A stretch of DNA of 24,054 nucleotides, from positions 1 through 24,054 of the forward strand of contig JBGAUK010000057.1 of NCBI GenBank assembly GCA_044228695.1, written 5' to 3'. Source of the stretch: M0108 sp044228695. GTDB lineage: Bacteria > Pseudomonadota > Gammaproteobacteria > Chromatiales > Chromatiaceae. Positions 7,320 through 15,522 of this stretch are shown here, in pieces. Position numbers and translations under genes: made by a program. The number at the start of each line of letters is the position of its first letter. Position 1 is the first letter of the stretch. The notes below the pieces were generated by a model. It saw only the letters and a list, made by a program, of their open reading frames with translations, was not told the DNA's origin and searched no databases.

Positions 7320-7550
7320 TCAGGACTTCTTGATCAAGAAATGGAATTTGCCACCTTCTTCCTTGGATTCCATCAGTACGTTGCCCGTCTGCTTGGCAAA
7401 GGAGTCAAAGTCCTTCACGGAGCCCGGATCGGTCGCGATGATGTGCAGGACCTGGCCGGAGCTCATGGAATTGAGCGTCTTCTTGGCACGAAGGATGGGG
7501 AGGGGGCAATTCAGGCCGCTGGCGTCGAGTTCTTGATCGAAGTCTGCCAT
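7320..7550 (-). CDS. tusA: TusA sulfur-carrier protein
   Basis: 76-residue cytoplasmic sulfur carrier with a persulfide on the conserved Cys of the CPxP motif, here C15 in LNCPLPILRAKKTL. The rest follows the family fold (GQVLHIIATDPGSVKDFDSF, then a short strand FHFLIKKS). In sulfur oxidisers TusA relays sulfur from rhodanese to DsrEFH and is thought to feed the reverse-acting Dsr system; in most bacteria it serves tRNA thiolation. The operon position favours the former role. ATG 7550 has GGAG 8 bases upstream. The frame remains open 23 codons upstream, but that part has no family resemblance and lies in the intergenic spacer. Confidence 0.96.
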   Translation of the reverse strand: MADFDQELDASGLNCPLPILRAKKTLNSMSSGQVLHIIATDPGSVKDFDSFAKQTGNVLMESKEEGGKFHFLIKKS

Positions 7551-7661
7551 GGAAATCTCCGAGGGTTTGGGGTTGTGGACTAGTAGTAAAGGCACGCAAG
7601 TTTGCCGTTTATAGGCCAAACGGCGAAAAAAGGCAATCGCGCCAACCGGCGCGACGCCGGG

Positions 7662-8009
7662 TCAGGCTGGGCGGCCCGGTTCGATTTCGAAACCGTGGCG
7701 AGCCCATGCGATGATACCGCCCCGCAGGTTGATGGCCTTGTCGAAACCCTGTTGGGCAAGATATTGGCAGGCATGGTAGGACCGGGCACCGCTGCGGCAG
7801 TAGAGCACCACATCCTTGTCCCTGGGTAACTCGTTCATCCGCAGGGGCAGGAGGTGCATGGGAATATAAACGGCATTCGGGATGGCGGCCTGGACAATCT
7901 CCGCTGGGGTGCGGATGTCCACCAGATAGATATCTTCCCCCGCCGCAATTCTGTCCATCAGGCCGACGGAATCGATCTCGCTAACCAAAGGTAAAGCCCT
8001 GTCCCGCAT
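7662..8009 (-). CDS. rhd: Single-domain rhodanese sulfurtransferase
   Basis: 115-residue cytoplasmic rhodanese, first gene of the rhd-tusA-dsrE2 unit. The active-site loop is C71-RSGARS, followed by HACQYLAQQGFDKAINLRGGI, the standard end of the domain. The N-terminal half contains the conserved LVDIRTPAEI segment (29-38). It mobilises sulfane sulfur, which in the A. vinosum system is passed to TusA. A 111-base gap separates its stop from the tusA start, longer than expected for a tight operon but on the same strand. It diverges from cysG across an 87-base AT-rich spacer. No strong ribosome-binding site is visible at ATG 8009. Confidence 0.93.
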   Translation of the reverse strand: MRDRALPLVSEIDSVGLMDRIAAGEDIYLVDIRTPAEIVQAAIPNAVYIPMHLLPLRMNELPRDKDVVLYCRSGARSYHACQYLAQQGFDKAINLRGGIIAWARHGFEIEPGRPA

Positions 8010-8096
8010 CCAAGTATTTCAGTATATTAAGATGTTTTCATCTCTAAAGCAACCGATCCGCCACCCCTCCAACCCTGACCAACGACGCCTAAGCCC
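8010..8096. promoter_or_regulatory. Divergent promoter region between rhd and cysG
   Basis: The 87-base spacer has an AT-rich core (8013-8048) between two GC-rich genes. On the minus strand TTGCTT (8047-8052) is followed after 17 bases by TAATAT (8024-8029), a weak but correctly spaced promoter for rhd; TATACT (8021-8026) is an alternative -10. A small GATGTTTTCATC palindrome sits at 8031-8042. I find no clear cysG promoter. Confidence 0.4.
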
Positions 8097-9488
8097 ATGG
8101 ATTTACTACCCATCTTTCTTGATATCCGCCATCAACCCTGCCTGGTCGTGGGTGGGGGCGCGGTCGCCGCGCGCAAGGTCGCCAGCCTGGGGCGCGCCCA
8201 CGCCCGGATTCACCTGGTTGCCCCCGAACTAACGCCGGAACTCCAGGCTCAAGCTGAGGCCGGGGACCTGATCCATCGCTCCCGAGACTTCATGGACGAG
8301 GATATCCAGGGGATGCGGTTAATTATCGCCGCCACCAGCGATCGCGAGACCAATCAGCGCGTCGCGCGGCTGGCCAAGGCAATCGGCATCCCGGTCAATG
8401 TCGTGGACCAGCCGGAGGAATGCAGCTTCCTCCTGCCCTCGGTCATCGACCGTTCCCCCGTCGTGGTGGCCGTCTCCACCACCAAGGCCTCGCCGGTACT
8501 GGCCCGCCTGCTGCGTACCCGACTGGAATCCATGATACCGGCGGGCTACGGCCGCCTTGCCGATCTCTGCGCCCGCTACCGGGACGCCGTCAAGGCGCGC
8601 TTCGCCGACGAGCGTGACCGCCGCCGGTTCTGGGATCGGGTTCTGGTGGGCGGGGTCGCCGATCGCGTCTTTTCCGGTCACCTGGAGGAGGCCGATGCCG
8701 TCATGGCCCGCGAGCTCGCCGAAGCCCGCCCCAGTGGCGGCATGGGCGAGGTCTATCTGGTGGGCGCTGGTCCTGGCGATCCAGACCTGGTCACCTTCCG
8801 CGCCCTGCGCCTCATGCAGCAGGCGGATGTGGTGGTCCATGACCGCCTGGTCGCCCAGCCCATCCTCGACCTCACCCGTCGGGACGCGCAACGCATCTAT
8901 GTTGGCAAGGAGCGCGACAACCATGTGATGCGCCAGGAGGACATCAATCGCCTGCTCGCCGACCTGGCCAAGGCTGGCCATCGGGTGCTGCGCCTCAAGG
9001 GCGGCGACCCCTTTATTTTTGGCCGCGGTGGCGAGGAGATCGACACCCTGGCGGCGGAAGGAGTGCCCTTCCAGGTTGTGCCCGGTATCACCGCGGCCTC
9101 CGGCTGCGCCACCTATACCGGCATCCCCTTGACCCACCGCGATTATGCCCAGTCCGTCACCTTCGTCACGGGTCACCTCAAGGACGGCACCATGGATCTC
9201 AACTGGGATCAACTCGCCCAACCGCATCAGACGGTAGTCTTCTACATGGGTTTGGTGGGCCTGGCCATCATCCTCGAACAATTGCTAAGCCACGGCGTCT
9301 CGCCGGATATGCCCATCGCCCTGATTCAGCAGGGCACCACCCCTCAACAGCGGGTCTTTTCCGGTACCCTGGCCACCATCCAGGAGGTGATTGCCGAGGA
9401 AAAACCCCAACCCCCCACCCTCATCATTGTCGGCGAGGTCGTCAAGCTCAGGGAAAAGCTGAACTGGTTCCAGAATCCGGCATCTTGA
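8097..9488 (+). CDS. cysG: Siroheme synthase CysG (multifunctional)
   Basis: 463 residues, full length for the trifunctional enzyme that converts uroporphyrinogen III to siroheme. The N-terminal precorrin-2 dehydrogenase/ferrochelatase module has the NAD loop GGGAVAARK (19-27) and D104 in NVVDQPEE. The C-terminal SAM-dependent uroporphyrinogen methyltransferase begins near 218 with VYLVGAGPGDPDLVT, with D249 (HDRLV), K271, GGDPFIFGRGGEE and PGITAASGCATYTGIPLTHR. Siroheme is the cofactor of sulfite reductases, including DsrAB, which fits the divergent rhd-tusA-dsrE2 neighbours. Residue 128, a phosphorylated Ser in Salmonella CysG as I recall, is Thr here. No clear ribosome-binding site precedes the ATG. 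Confidence 0.96.
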   Translation: MDLLPIFLDIRHQPCLVVGGGAVAARKVASLGRAHARIHLVAPELTPELQAQAEAGDLIHRSRDFMDEDIQGMRLIIAATSDRETNQRVARLAKAIGIPVNVVDQPEECSFLLPSVIDRSPVVVAVSTTKASPVLARLLRTRLESMIPAGYGRLADLCARYRDAVKARFADERDRRRFWDRVLVGGVADRVFSGHLEEADAVMARELAEARPSGGMGEVYLVGAGPGDPDLVTFRALRLMQQADVVVHDRLVAQPILDLTRRDAQRIYVGKERDNHVMRQEDINRLLADLAKAGHRVLRLKGGDPFIFGRGGEEIDTLAAEGVPFQVVPGITAASGCATYTGIPLTHRDYAQSVTFVTGHLKDGTMDLNWDQLAQPHQTVVFYMGLVGLAIILEQLLSHGVSPDMPIALIQQGTTPQQRVFSGTLATIQEVIAEEKPQPPTLIIVGEVVKLREKLNWFQNPAS

Positions 9489-9583
9489 CGCCCTTTGAGT
9501 GCTGGCTGATGCGGCTAAAAGTGATCAATTACCAAACGAACCCATTGTTCCCGGATTGAGACAGGACGATTCTCAACCGCGCC

Positions 9584-9601
9584 GCAGGCAAGTCGGCCTG
9601 C
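9584..9601. terminator. Weak hairpin between convergent cysG and the 152-aa gene
   Basis: GCAGGC (9584-9589) and GCCTGC (9596-9601) form a 6-bp stem with a 6-base loop, followed on the plus strand by TCTCTTC. It lies in the 126-base convergent gap after cysG. The short stem and poor T tract make this a low-confidence terminator; nothing else is evident in the gap. Confidence 0.35.
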
Positions 9602-9614
9602 TCTCTTCGGCGTC

Positions 9615-10073
9615 TCAGGCCAGCGGGCGGGGCGGCCATTCCTGAAAGGGCTTGAAGGCCAGCCCGAGCAGTTGGGTCAAGGCAGGCATGAGACTGGATT
9701 CCAGGACTTCCCTTTCCCTGCCCTGGAGATGGCGAAAATAGACATCCAGCTCCTCGACGACATAATCGGAGAGATCGGCGAAGGTGTTGAGGGGAATATC
9801 AATCAACATCTCGAAATTGGGACCCAGAAGGGCGCGGAAGGCCTCTTGATCGGGCTTAGCCAGCAGGTTGCCAGCGCCCTGCTCCCGATCCTGAATGAAG
9901 GTGAGGGTCAGGTAACCGCTGCCGTCATGACGATGAAAGGCCGACACCTTGAGGACGCCCTCCCTGGCCACGACGCCAGGATGCCCCTCTCGGGTGAATC
10001 CGGCGAAGCCCATCAAGTGTTCATTGGCCTTGGAAGTCAGGAGGCCTTCCATCAGGTCATAGGCTTCTTCCAT
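9615..10073 (-). CDS. 152-residue protein of unknown function coupled to the GH57 gene
   Basis: Soluble protein without signal peptide or membrane segment. Visible features: an N-terminal helix (EEAYDLMEGLLTSKANEHLM), a Gly-rich beta-like region with HPGVVAREGVLKVSAFHRHDGSGYLTLTFIQD (about 31-62), an acidic middle (IDIPLNTFADLSDYVVEELDVYF) and a final helix ending in a Pro-rich tail. I recognise no catalytic motif and no family. It follows the GH57 stop by 11 bases, with AGGA 6 bases before its ATG, and is the last gene of the probable glgC-GH57 operon. A role in glycogen handling is inferred from context only. Confidence 0.75.
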   Translation of the reverse strand: MEEAYDLMEGLLTSKANEHLMGFAGFTREGHPGVVAREGVLKVSAFHRHDGSGYLTLTFIQDREQGAGNLLAKPDQEAFRALLGPNFEMLIDIPLNTFADLSDYVVEELDVYFRHLQGREREVLESSLMPALTQLLGLAFKPFQEWPPRPLA

Positions 10074-10084
10074 AAGGATTCCTG

Positions 10085-11785
10085 TTAGTTGCGCTTCATG
10101 ACGCCACCATGTTCGGCGGTGCCGGCATGAGTGGTGAAGGGGCGGGCCAGATATTCGGGCGGGGCCTCGCCCAGGAGTTCATAGAGTTGCTCGAGTTGCA
10201 GGCGGTAAAGGCGTTCGAAGTCGCTGACCGCCTCGGCGGGGTTATCGTCGCCAAACCACCAGAACCAATCCGAGCCCTCACAGGTGGCCAACTGCAGTTC
10301 CAGGCGCTCGCGTTCTTCCTCGCTCCAGGTGCGGGAGGCCAGAGCCCGGTCATAGGCGGCCTTGGCGGCACCCAGCATATCCCAGGCGCGGTTCTTGTCC
10401 GAGTTGCCGATCCAGGTCGAAAGGGTGCCATAGACCCAACTCCCGGCCACCAGGCGCTCGAGGGCGGGGGTCGGACCGGCCAAGCTCTCCAGCAGCCGGG
10501 AAAAGGTGGTGAGCTCCAGTCGCGGATGGCTGGCCAGGCGACGGTAGAGTTCCGGCAGAAAGAAGCTGGCATTGTGGGGGTAATATTCCCAGGCATTCTC
10601 GCCGTCCATGATGATGGAGAGGACGCGGTTGGGGCGGCCCTGGGTGGCCTCGGCGGCGCGCTCTAGGTGTTCGATCAGGTTGGAGACGGCGTCCTGGGCG
10701 TGCCAATCGGCATAGGTGAAGCCAATGAGGTCGGAGATACCATCATCGCGGAAGAAGCAGGCAATCTGGCCCTGATCCAGCCGGTAGGGGCTGGTCAGCC
10801 AATGTTCCGGCAGACTGTCACCCCGAGTGGCGCGCAGGCTGTTATAGAGCACGCGCTGGCCACTGGCGGTCCAGCGCACCCCCTCTTCTTCCAGTAGCCG
10901 CAGGGTGGCGGCGCTGAGGGCGCCCTCGGAGGGCCAGCAACCGGCTGGTCGCCTGCCAAAATGGCGCTCGAAAGTAGCCATGCCGCGCCGGAGATGCCAG
11001 CGCGCCCGTTCCTCGCCTCCCGGGTAGGCCTGCAATTGGGGCAGCGGACTATCGGGGACGGATTCCCGGGCACTGCGGATATCCAGCAGCAGGGGCAGGA
11101 TGGGATGGGCGTAGGGGGAGAAGGACAGTTCCACCCGACCCTGGTCGGCGAGGCGGCGATAACGCGGGATCAGGGCCTGGAGCTGCTCGCCAATGACGTC
11201 CACCAAGGCGCGGCGGTCGTCCAGGGAAAAGCCCCGCCCCTTGCGCTGCAGAGAGTCGATACGGGGATCGTTATCGCGAATATGCTCCCCGGTCCAGGCC
11301 AGGTGGTACCAGACCAGGATGTCGGCAAGAAACTGATCGTTAATGTATAGGTGGGCCCTGTGATGACGGTCGAACCAATCCGCCAGATCTATCAGTTCGC
11401 GCAGACAGGGAAAGCGATCAATGAGATGGGTCTTGTTGGCCTTGCGGCAGGCAGTGATCAGATCGCTGCGTCGGGGGGCATCCAAGGGTAGGCCAGGGCC
11501 GGCCAGGGCCGACAGCAGCGGGTCCCGGATGCGCCTGCCGCTGGCCTGCCAGGCCTGGATCTGGGCGCTGTAATCCTCGATCTGCTCCAGCAGGACCGGA
11601 GCGAAGTTGACCACGGCACGGGCCTGGGGCTGGGCCTCCAGATGCGCCGCCATATCCGAGTAGTCTTTAAGGCCGTGCAGATAGACCCATGGCAGGTGGT
11701 ATTCACGCCCACCTGGCCCCCGGTAGTCTGGCTGGTGCATATGCCAGCAGAGGACCACCGGCAGGCGGGTGGGATCAGCGGACAT
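10085..11785 (-). CDS. Glycoside hydrolase family 57 (alpha-glucan-active)
   Basis: 566-residue GH57 enzyme acting on alpha-1,4 (possibly alpha-1,6) glucans. Family regions seen: HMHQPDYRG near the N-terminus (15-23), a catalytic nucleophile candidate E287 in CWPSEGALS, and an acid/base candidate D394 in IIMDGENAWE. The remaining YxxLF-like and helical C-terminal parts (about 430-555, TWSEEERERLELQ, WFWWFGDDN) are typical of the amylase/amylopullulanase-like GH57 subgroup. No signal peptide, so a cytoplasmic role in glycogen breakdown or remodelling fits. The ATG overlaps the glgC end by 11 bases, indicating translational coupling. Exact linkage specificity cannot be read from sequence. Confidence 0.93.
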   Translation of the reverse strand: MSADPTRLPVVLCWHMHQPDYRGPGGREYHLPWVYLHGLKDYSDMAAHLEAQPQARAVVNFAPVLLEQIEDYSAQIQAWQASGRRIRDPLLSALAGPGLPLDAPRRSDLITACRKANKTHLIDRFPCLRELIDLADWFDRHHRAHLYINDQFLADILVWYHLAWTGEHIRDNDPRIDSLQRKGRGFSLDDRRALVDVIGEQLQALIPRYRRLADQGRVELSFSPYAHPILPLLLDIRSARESVPDSPLPQLQAYPGGEERARWHLRRGMATFERHFGRRPAGCWPSEGALSAATLRLLEEEGVRWTASGQRVLYNSLRATRGDSLPEHWLTSPYRLDQGQIACFFRDDGISDLIGFTYADWHAQDAVSNLIEHLERAAEATQGRPNRVLSIIMDGENAWEYYPHNASFFLPELYRRLASHPRLELTTFSRLLESLAGPTPALERLVAGSWVYGTLSTWIGNSDKNRAWDMLGAAKAAYDRALASRTWSEEERERLELQLATCEGSDWFWWFGDDNPAEAVSDFERLYRLQLEQLYELLGEAPPEYLARPFTTHAGTAEHGGVMKRN

Positions 11786-13046
11786 AACTGGGTTCCTGCT
11801 TGAGCATCTCCGGGGTAACCAGAGTCACCTCGGCTTCGGTGACATAGAAGCCGTTGGCGCGATCCCGATCCGGATCCAGGCCGATGTTCATGCCCTCGGG
11901 AATGCGACAGCCCCGATCAATGACGGCATTATGGATACGGCAATTACGGCCCACATCCACGTCCGGCAGTATCACCGAGTCCTGGACGTAGGAATAGGAA
12001 TTAACGCGGACATTGGAAAAGAGCAGGGAATGGCGAACCACGGCACCGGAAATGATACAGCCACCTGAGACCATCGAATCCACCGCCATGCCCCGGCGCT
12101 CCTCGTCGTCGAAGACAAACTTGGCGGGGGGCAACTGCTCCTGGTAGGTCCAGATCGGCCAGGAGGCATCATAAAGATTGAGGGGCGGGGTGACGCCGAT
12201 CAGCTCCAGGTTGGCCTGCCAGAAGGCATCGACGGTGCCCACGTCGCGCCAATAGGCCTGCTCGCCGCTGCGCACGTCCCGGAAGGGATAGGCCATGACC
12301 CGGTACTTTTCGATCACGCCGGGAATGATGTCCTTGCCAAAGTCCCGGCTGGAACCGGGCATATCCGAGTCCCGGATAAGTTGTTCATAGAGAAATCCGC
12401 GATTGAAGACGTAAATGCCCATGGACGCAAGGGCCACGCCATCACGCCCGGGTATGGAATCGGGCTGATCGGGCTTTTCGGCAAAGTGGCGCACCCGGTT
12501 GTCCCGGTCCACGGACATGACCCCAAATTCCCGGGCCTTGGCCAGATCGACCTCCAGACAGCCCACCGTCATATCGGCGCCCATCTCGACGTGCTGGGCG
12601 ATCATGGCGCCATAATCCATCTTGTAGATGTGGTCGCCAGCCAGGATCAGGACATAGTCCGGGTTGTGAGCCCGGATGATATCCAGATTCTGGAAGACGG
12701 CGTCGGCGGTACCGGCGTACCAGGAGGTCTCGGTGACGCGCTGCTGAGCCGGCCAAAGCTCCACGAACTCGCCGAACTCGCCACGCAGAAACCCCCAACC
12801 CTTCTGAATGTGCAGGATGAGCGAGTGGGACTTGTACTGGGTAAGGACGCCGATGCGGCGGATGCCCGAGTTGATGCAGTTCGAGAGCGGGAAATCGACG
12901 ATGCGGAACTTGCCGCCAAAGGGCACCGCCGGCTTGGAGCGCCACTTGGTGAGGTCCTGGAGGCGCGAGCCCCGACCACCGGCCAGAATCAGAGCCAGGG
13001 TGTTGCGGGTGAGGCGGCTGACGAAACGTTGAGTCGAATCCGGCAT
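11775..13046 (-). CDS. glgC: Glucose-1-phosphate adenylyltransferase (ADP-glucose pyrophosphorylase)
   Basis: Makes ADP-glucose from ATP and glucose-1-phosphate, the committed step of bacterial glycogen synthesis. 423 residues, normal length. The N-terminal nucleotidyltransferase domain carries LALILAGGRGSRLQDLT (17-33), RSKPAVPFGGKFRIVDF, the AGDHIYKMDY metal/sugar site and HFAEKP. The C-terminal left-handed beta-helix (about 310-423) includes SGGCIISGAVV and DVGRNCRIHNAVIDRGC. The basic N-terminus (RFVSRLTR) corresponds to the allosteric activator region of the enterobacterial type. It leads a minus-strand operon with GH57 and the 152-aa gene, and diverges from glgB. AGGGGG lies about 7 bases before the ATG. 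Confidence 0.97.
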   Translation of the reverse strand: MPDSTQRFVSRLTRNTLALILAGGRGSRLQDLTKWRSKPAVPFGGKFRIVDFPLSNCINSGIRRIGVLTQYKSHSLILHIQKGWGFLRGEFGEFVELWPAQQRVTETSWYAGTADAVFQNLDIIRAHNPDYVLILAGDHIYKMDYGAMIAQHVEMGADMTVGCLEVDLAKAREFGVMSVDRDNRVRHFAEKPDQPDSIPGRDGVALASMGIYVFNRGFLYEQLIRDSDMPGSSRDFGKDIIPGVIEKYRVMAYPFRDVRSGEQAYWRDVGTVDAFWQANLELIGVTPPLNLYDASWPIWTYQEQLPPAKFVFDDEERRGMAVDSMVSGGCIISGAVVRHSLLFSNVRVNSYSYVQDSVILPDVDVGRNCRIHNAVIDRGCRIPEGMNIGLDPDRDRANGFYVTEAEVTLVTPEMLKQEPSYVR

Positions 13047-13059
13047 GGAGAACCCCCTC

Positions 13060-13139
13060 GGCGATGGCTAATTTTGGCTGGCGTTTGGCTAAACGCAAGG
13101 CTCCCTTATGGTAACATCATCCGCCGTTAAGCCATCGCC
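13060..13139. promoter_or_regulatory. Repeat-rich control region between divergent glgC and glgB
   Basis: The 119-base divergent spacer holds a perfect 10-bp inverted repeat, GGCGATGGCT (13060-13069) and AGCCATCGCC (13130-13139). It also has three same-strand TGGCT elements starting at 13065, 13075 and 13086 (steps of 10 and 11 bases), the last two inside TTTGGCT repeats, and a small palindrome GCGTTT-ggct-AAACGC (13081-13096). A possible glgB promoter is TTGGCT (13085-13090) with TATGGT (13107-13112), 16 bases apart. Helical phasing suggests a protein-binding array; no known regulator consensus is recognised. Confidence 0.45.
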
Positions 13140-13165
13140 TCTTGCCGTGTAGGAGACACGCCGTC

Positions 13166-15418
13166 ATGCCCACGGGAACCCCCGCCGCCGCCCAACTCCC
13201 CGAACACCTCCAGCGCATCCTCGAGGCCCGCCATCACGACCCCTTCGAGGTCCTTGGCCGCCATGTCAAGGACGGCGTATGCGCCCTGAGGCTCTTTCTG
13301 CCCAAGGCGGAACGAGTGTGGGTCGCGGGGACCCAGGTAGAGGTCCCACGCATCGAGGGCACGGATCTCTTCGTCTGGGAGGGCGATCCCGCCCAGGTCC
13401 CCCCCGGCTATCGCATCGACTGGACCGACGCCCAAGGCCAGGTCCATCGCCTCATTGACCCCTACGCCTTCCCCGCCCAACTGGGGGACTTCGACCTCCA
13501 CCTCTTCGGCGAGGGCCGTCATTGGCATGCCTACCGTTTTCTTGGCGCCCATCCGCGTCTCGTGGCGGGGGTAGCCGGCACCCTCTTCGCCGTCTGGGCG
13601 CCCAACGCCCAACGCGTCAGCGTGGTGGGTGACTTCAATGCCTGGGACGGGCGCGTTCACCCCATGCGGGCACGGGGCGGATCAGGGGTCTGGGAGATCT
13701 TCCTGCCGGCCCTCGGGCCGGGCGAGTTCTATAAATTCGAACTCCGCGACCAACAAGGCAACACCCACGTCAAAATCGACCCCTATGCCACCGCTTTTCA
13801 GACCCGCCCGGATACGGCCTGTATCACCCAGGCCGAGAGCGACTTCGCCTGGGACGACACCGCCTGGCTTGAGGAGCGCGCCCAGGCCGACTGGTCACAC
13901 CAGCCACTCTCGGTCTATGAGGTCCACCTCAGCTCCTGGCAGCGCAGCGCCGATGGCAATTTTCTCGGCTACCGCGAGATCGCGGCACGCCTGGCAGACT
14001 ATGTCCAGGCGGCGGGCTTCACCCACGTCGAACTCCTGCCCATTACCGAGCACCCGCTGGACGCCTCCTGGGGTTACCAGACCACGGGCTATTTTGCCCC
14101 CACCAGCCGCTTCGGCGCGCCGGAGGACTTCCGCTGGTTTGTGAATCACCTGCATGGCAAGGGTATCGGCGTCCTCCTCGACTGGGTCCCTGCCCACTTC
14201 CCCCGCGATACCTTCGCTCTGGCCCGCTACGATGGCTCCGCCCTCTACGAGCACGAAGACCCACGCATGGGGGAGCATAAAGATTGGGGCACCCTCATCT
14301 TTAACTTCGGGCGTAACGAGGTGAAAAATTTCCTGCTCTCCAGCGCCCTCTTCTGGCTGGAGGAATTCCACCTGGACGGCCTGCGGGTGGACGCGGTAGC
14401 CTCCATGCTCTACCTGGACTATTCCCGCAACGCCGGCGAGTGGATACCCAATCGCTATGGCGGCAACGAGAACCTGGAGGCGGTTGACTTCCTGCGCCAG
14501 CTCAATGAGGTCACCCACGGCCAGCACCCTGGCACCCTCATGATCGCCGAGGAATCCACCGCCTGGCCGGCGGTCTCGCGGCCGACCTTCGCCGGCGGCC
14601 TGGGCTTCACCATGAAGTGGAATATGGGCTGGATGCACGACACCCTGGCCTACTTCTCCAAGGACCCCATCTACCGGCATTATCACCACGACATGCTAAC
14701 CTTCGGGCTCCTCTACGCCTTCACCGAGAACTTCGTCCTGCCCTTCTCCCATGACGAGGTGGTTCATGGCAAGAACTCCCTGCTTGACCGCATGCCTGGC
14801 GACGGCTGGCGCAAATTTGCCGGGCTGCGCCTGCTCTATGCCTTCATGTTCACCTATCCGGGCAAGAAACTCCTCTTCCAGGGCTGCGAGTTTGGACAGG
14901 GACGCGAATGGGACTTCGCCGGCGAGTTGGATTGGTACCTGCTCGACCGGGAGCCTCATCAGGGCATTCACCAGTTGGTCGCGGACCTTAATCGTCTCTA
15001 TCGCCGGCAGCGGGCTCTGTACGACCTGGACTTCCAGGACACGGGGTTCGAGTGGATTGACTGCAATGACAGTTCCCAGTCCGTCCTGAGCTATCTACGC
15101 AAGGACCGCACTGGCGAGGCCAAGGTGCTGGCCCTCTTCAATTTCACCCCGGTGCCGCGCCCCGGCTACCGCCTCGGCGTACCCGAGGCCGGTTTTTACC
15201 GCGAGGTCCTCAACTCAGACGCCGGTATCTATGGCGGCAGCTCTTATGGCGAGCGCGTCGGTGGCGCCTCCGAGCCCGTGGAATGGATGGGTCGCCCCCA
15301 TTCCATCCTGGTGGATCTGCCCCCCCTCGCGGGTGTCGTCCTCGCCCTCGACCCCACCGCCGAACCAGCCGAGCCCACCCGGGAGCCCGATGAGGCCCAG
15401 GACGCGGATGCGCAATAG
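13166..15418 (+). CDS. glgB: 1,4-alpha-glucan branching enzyme
   Basis: Introduces alpha-1,6 branches into glycogen. 750 residues from ATG 13166, the long GlgB type with two N-terminal beta domains: CBM48-like modules at about 20-115 (HHDPFEVLGRH) and 125-230 (FAVWAPNAQRVSVVGDFNAW). The GH13 barrel follows, with nucleophile D409 in DGLRVDAVASM, acid/base E462 in IAEESTAWP and D530 in FSHDEVVHGK. A C-terminal beta domain ends in a 22-residue Pro/Glu/Asp-rich tail, which is probably disordered. AGGAG lies 10 bases before the ATG; an in-frame TTG at 13142 is a poorer start. It diverges from glgC. Confidence 0.97.
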   Translation: MPTGTPAAAQLPEHLQRILEARHHDPFEVLGRHVKDGVCALRLFLPKAERVWVAGTQVEVPRIEGTDLFVWEGDPAQVPPGYRIDWTDAQGQVHRLIDPYAFPAQLGDFDLHLFGEGRHWHAYRFLGAHPRLVAGVAGTLFAVWAPNAQRVSVVGDFNAWDGRVHPMRARGGSGVWEIFLPALGPGEFYKFELRDQQGNTHVKIDPYATAFQTRPDTACITQAESDFAWDDTAWLEERAQADWSHQPLSVYEVHLSSWQRSADGNFLGYREIAARLADYVQAAGFTHVELLPITEHPLDASWGYQTTGYFAPTSRFGAPEDFRWFVNHLHGKGIGVLLDWVPAHFPRDTFALARYDGSALYEHEDPRMGEHKDWGTLIFNFGRNEVKNFLLSSALFWLEEFHLDGLRVDAVASMLYLDYSRNAGEWIPNRYGGNENLEAVDFLRQLNEVTHGQHPGTLMIAEESTAWPAVSRPTFAGGLGFTMKWNMGWMHDTLAYFSKDPIYRHYHHDMLTFGLLYAFTENFVLPFSHDEVVHGKNSLLDRMPGDGWRKFAGLRLLYAFMFTYPGKKLLFQGCEFGQGREWDFAGELDWYLLDREPHQGIHQLVADLNRLYRRQRALYDLDFQDTGFEWIDCNDSSQSVLSYLRKDRTGEAKVLALFNFTPVPRPGYRLGVPEAGFYREVLNSDAGIYGGSSYGERVGGASEPVEWMGRPHSILVDLPPLAGVVLALDPTAEPAEPTREPDEAQDADAQ

Positions 15419-15435
15419 GCACTTATGAGTGCCTA
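15416..15435 (+). terminator. Small hairpin overlapping the glgB stop codon
   Basis: TAGGCACT (15416-15423) and AGTGCCTA (15428-15435) form a perfect 8-bp stem with a TATG loop that includes the TAG stop. There is no T tract. It probably supplements the larger hairpin 20 bases downstream, as a 3'-end or RNA-stability element. Confidence 0.4.
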
Positions 15436-15454
15436 GGGAAAGCCCTTAAGGCGG

Positions 15455-15489
15455 TCCGGCTGGGGTTAGTACTGCTGACCCCAGCCGGA
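15455..15489. terminator. Strong hairpin between convergent glgB and hemerythrin gene
   Basis: A 15-bp stem (15455-15469 with 15475-15489) encloses a 5-base TACTG loop. Twelve outer pairs are perfect (TCCGGCTGGGGT / ACCCCAGCCGGA), followed by a G-T wobble and two more pairs. It occupies the 104-base convergent gap. Neither side has a strong T run, so it may act as a bidirectional transcription stop or RNA 3'-end barrier rather than a textbook terminator. Confidence 0.6.
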
Positions 15490-15522
15490 GCTTGACCAAA
15501 GGATCATCTCGGCGAACGCCGA

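Noticed and set aside
8319..9281. Minus-strand frame opposite cysG
   Set aside because: It mirrors conserved CysG sequence; composition is that of a shadow.
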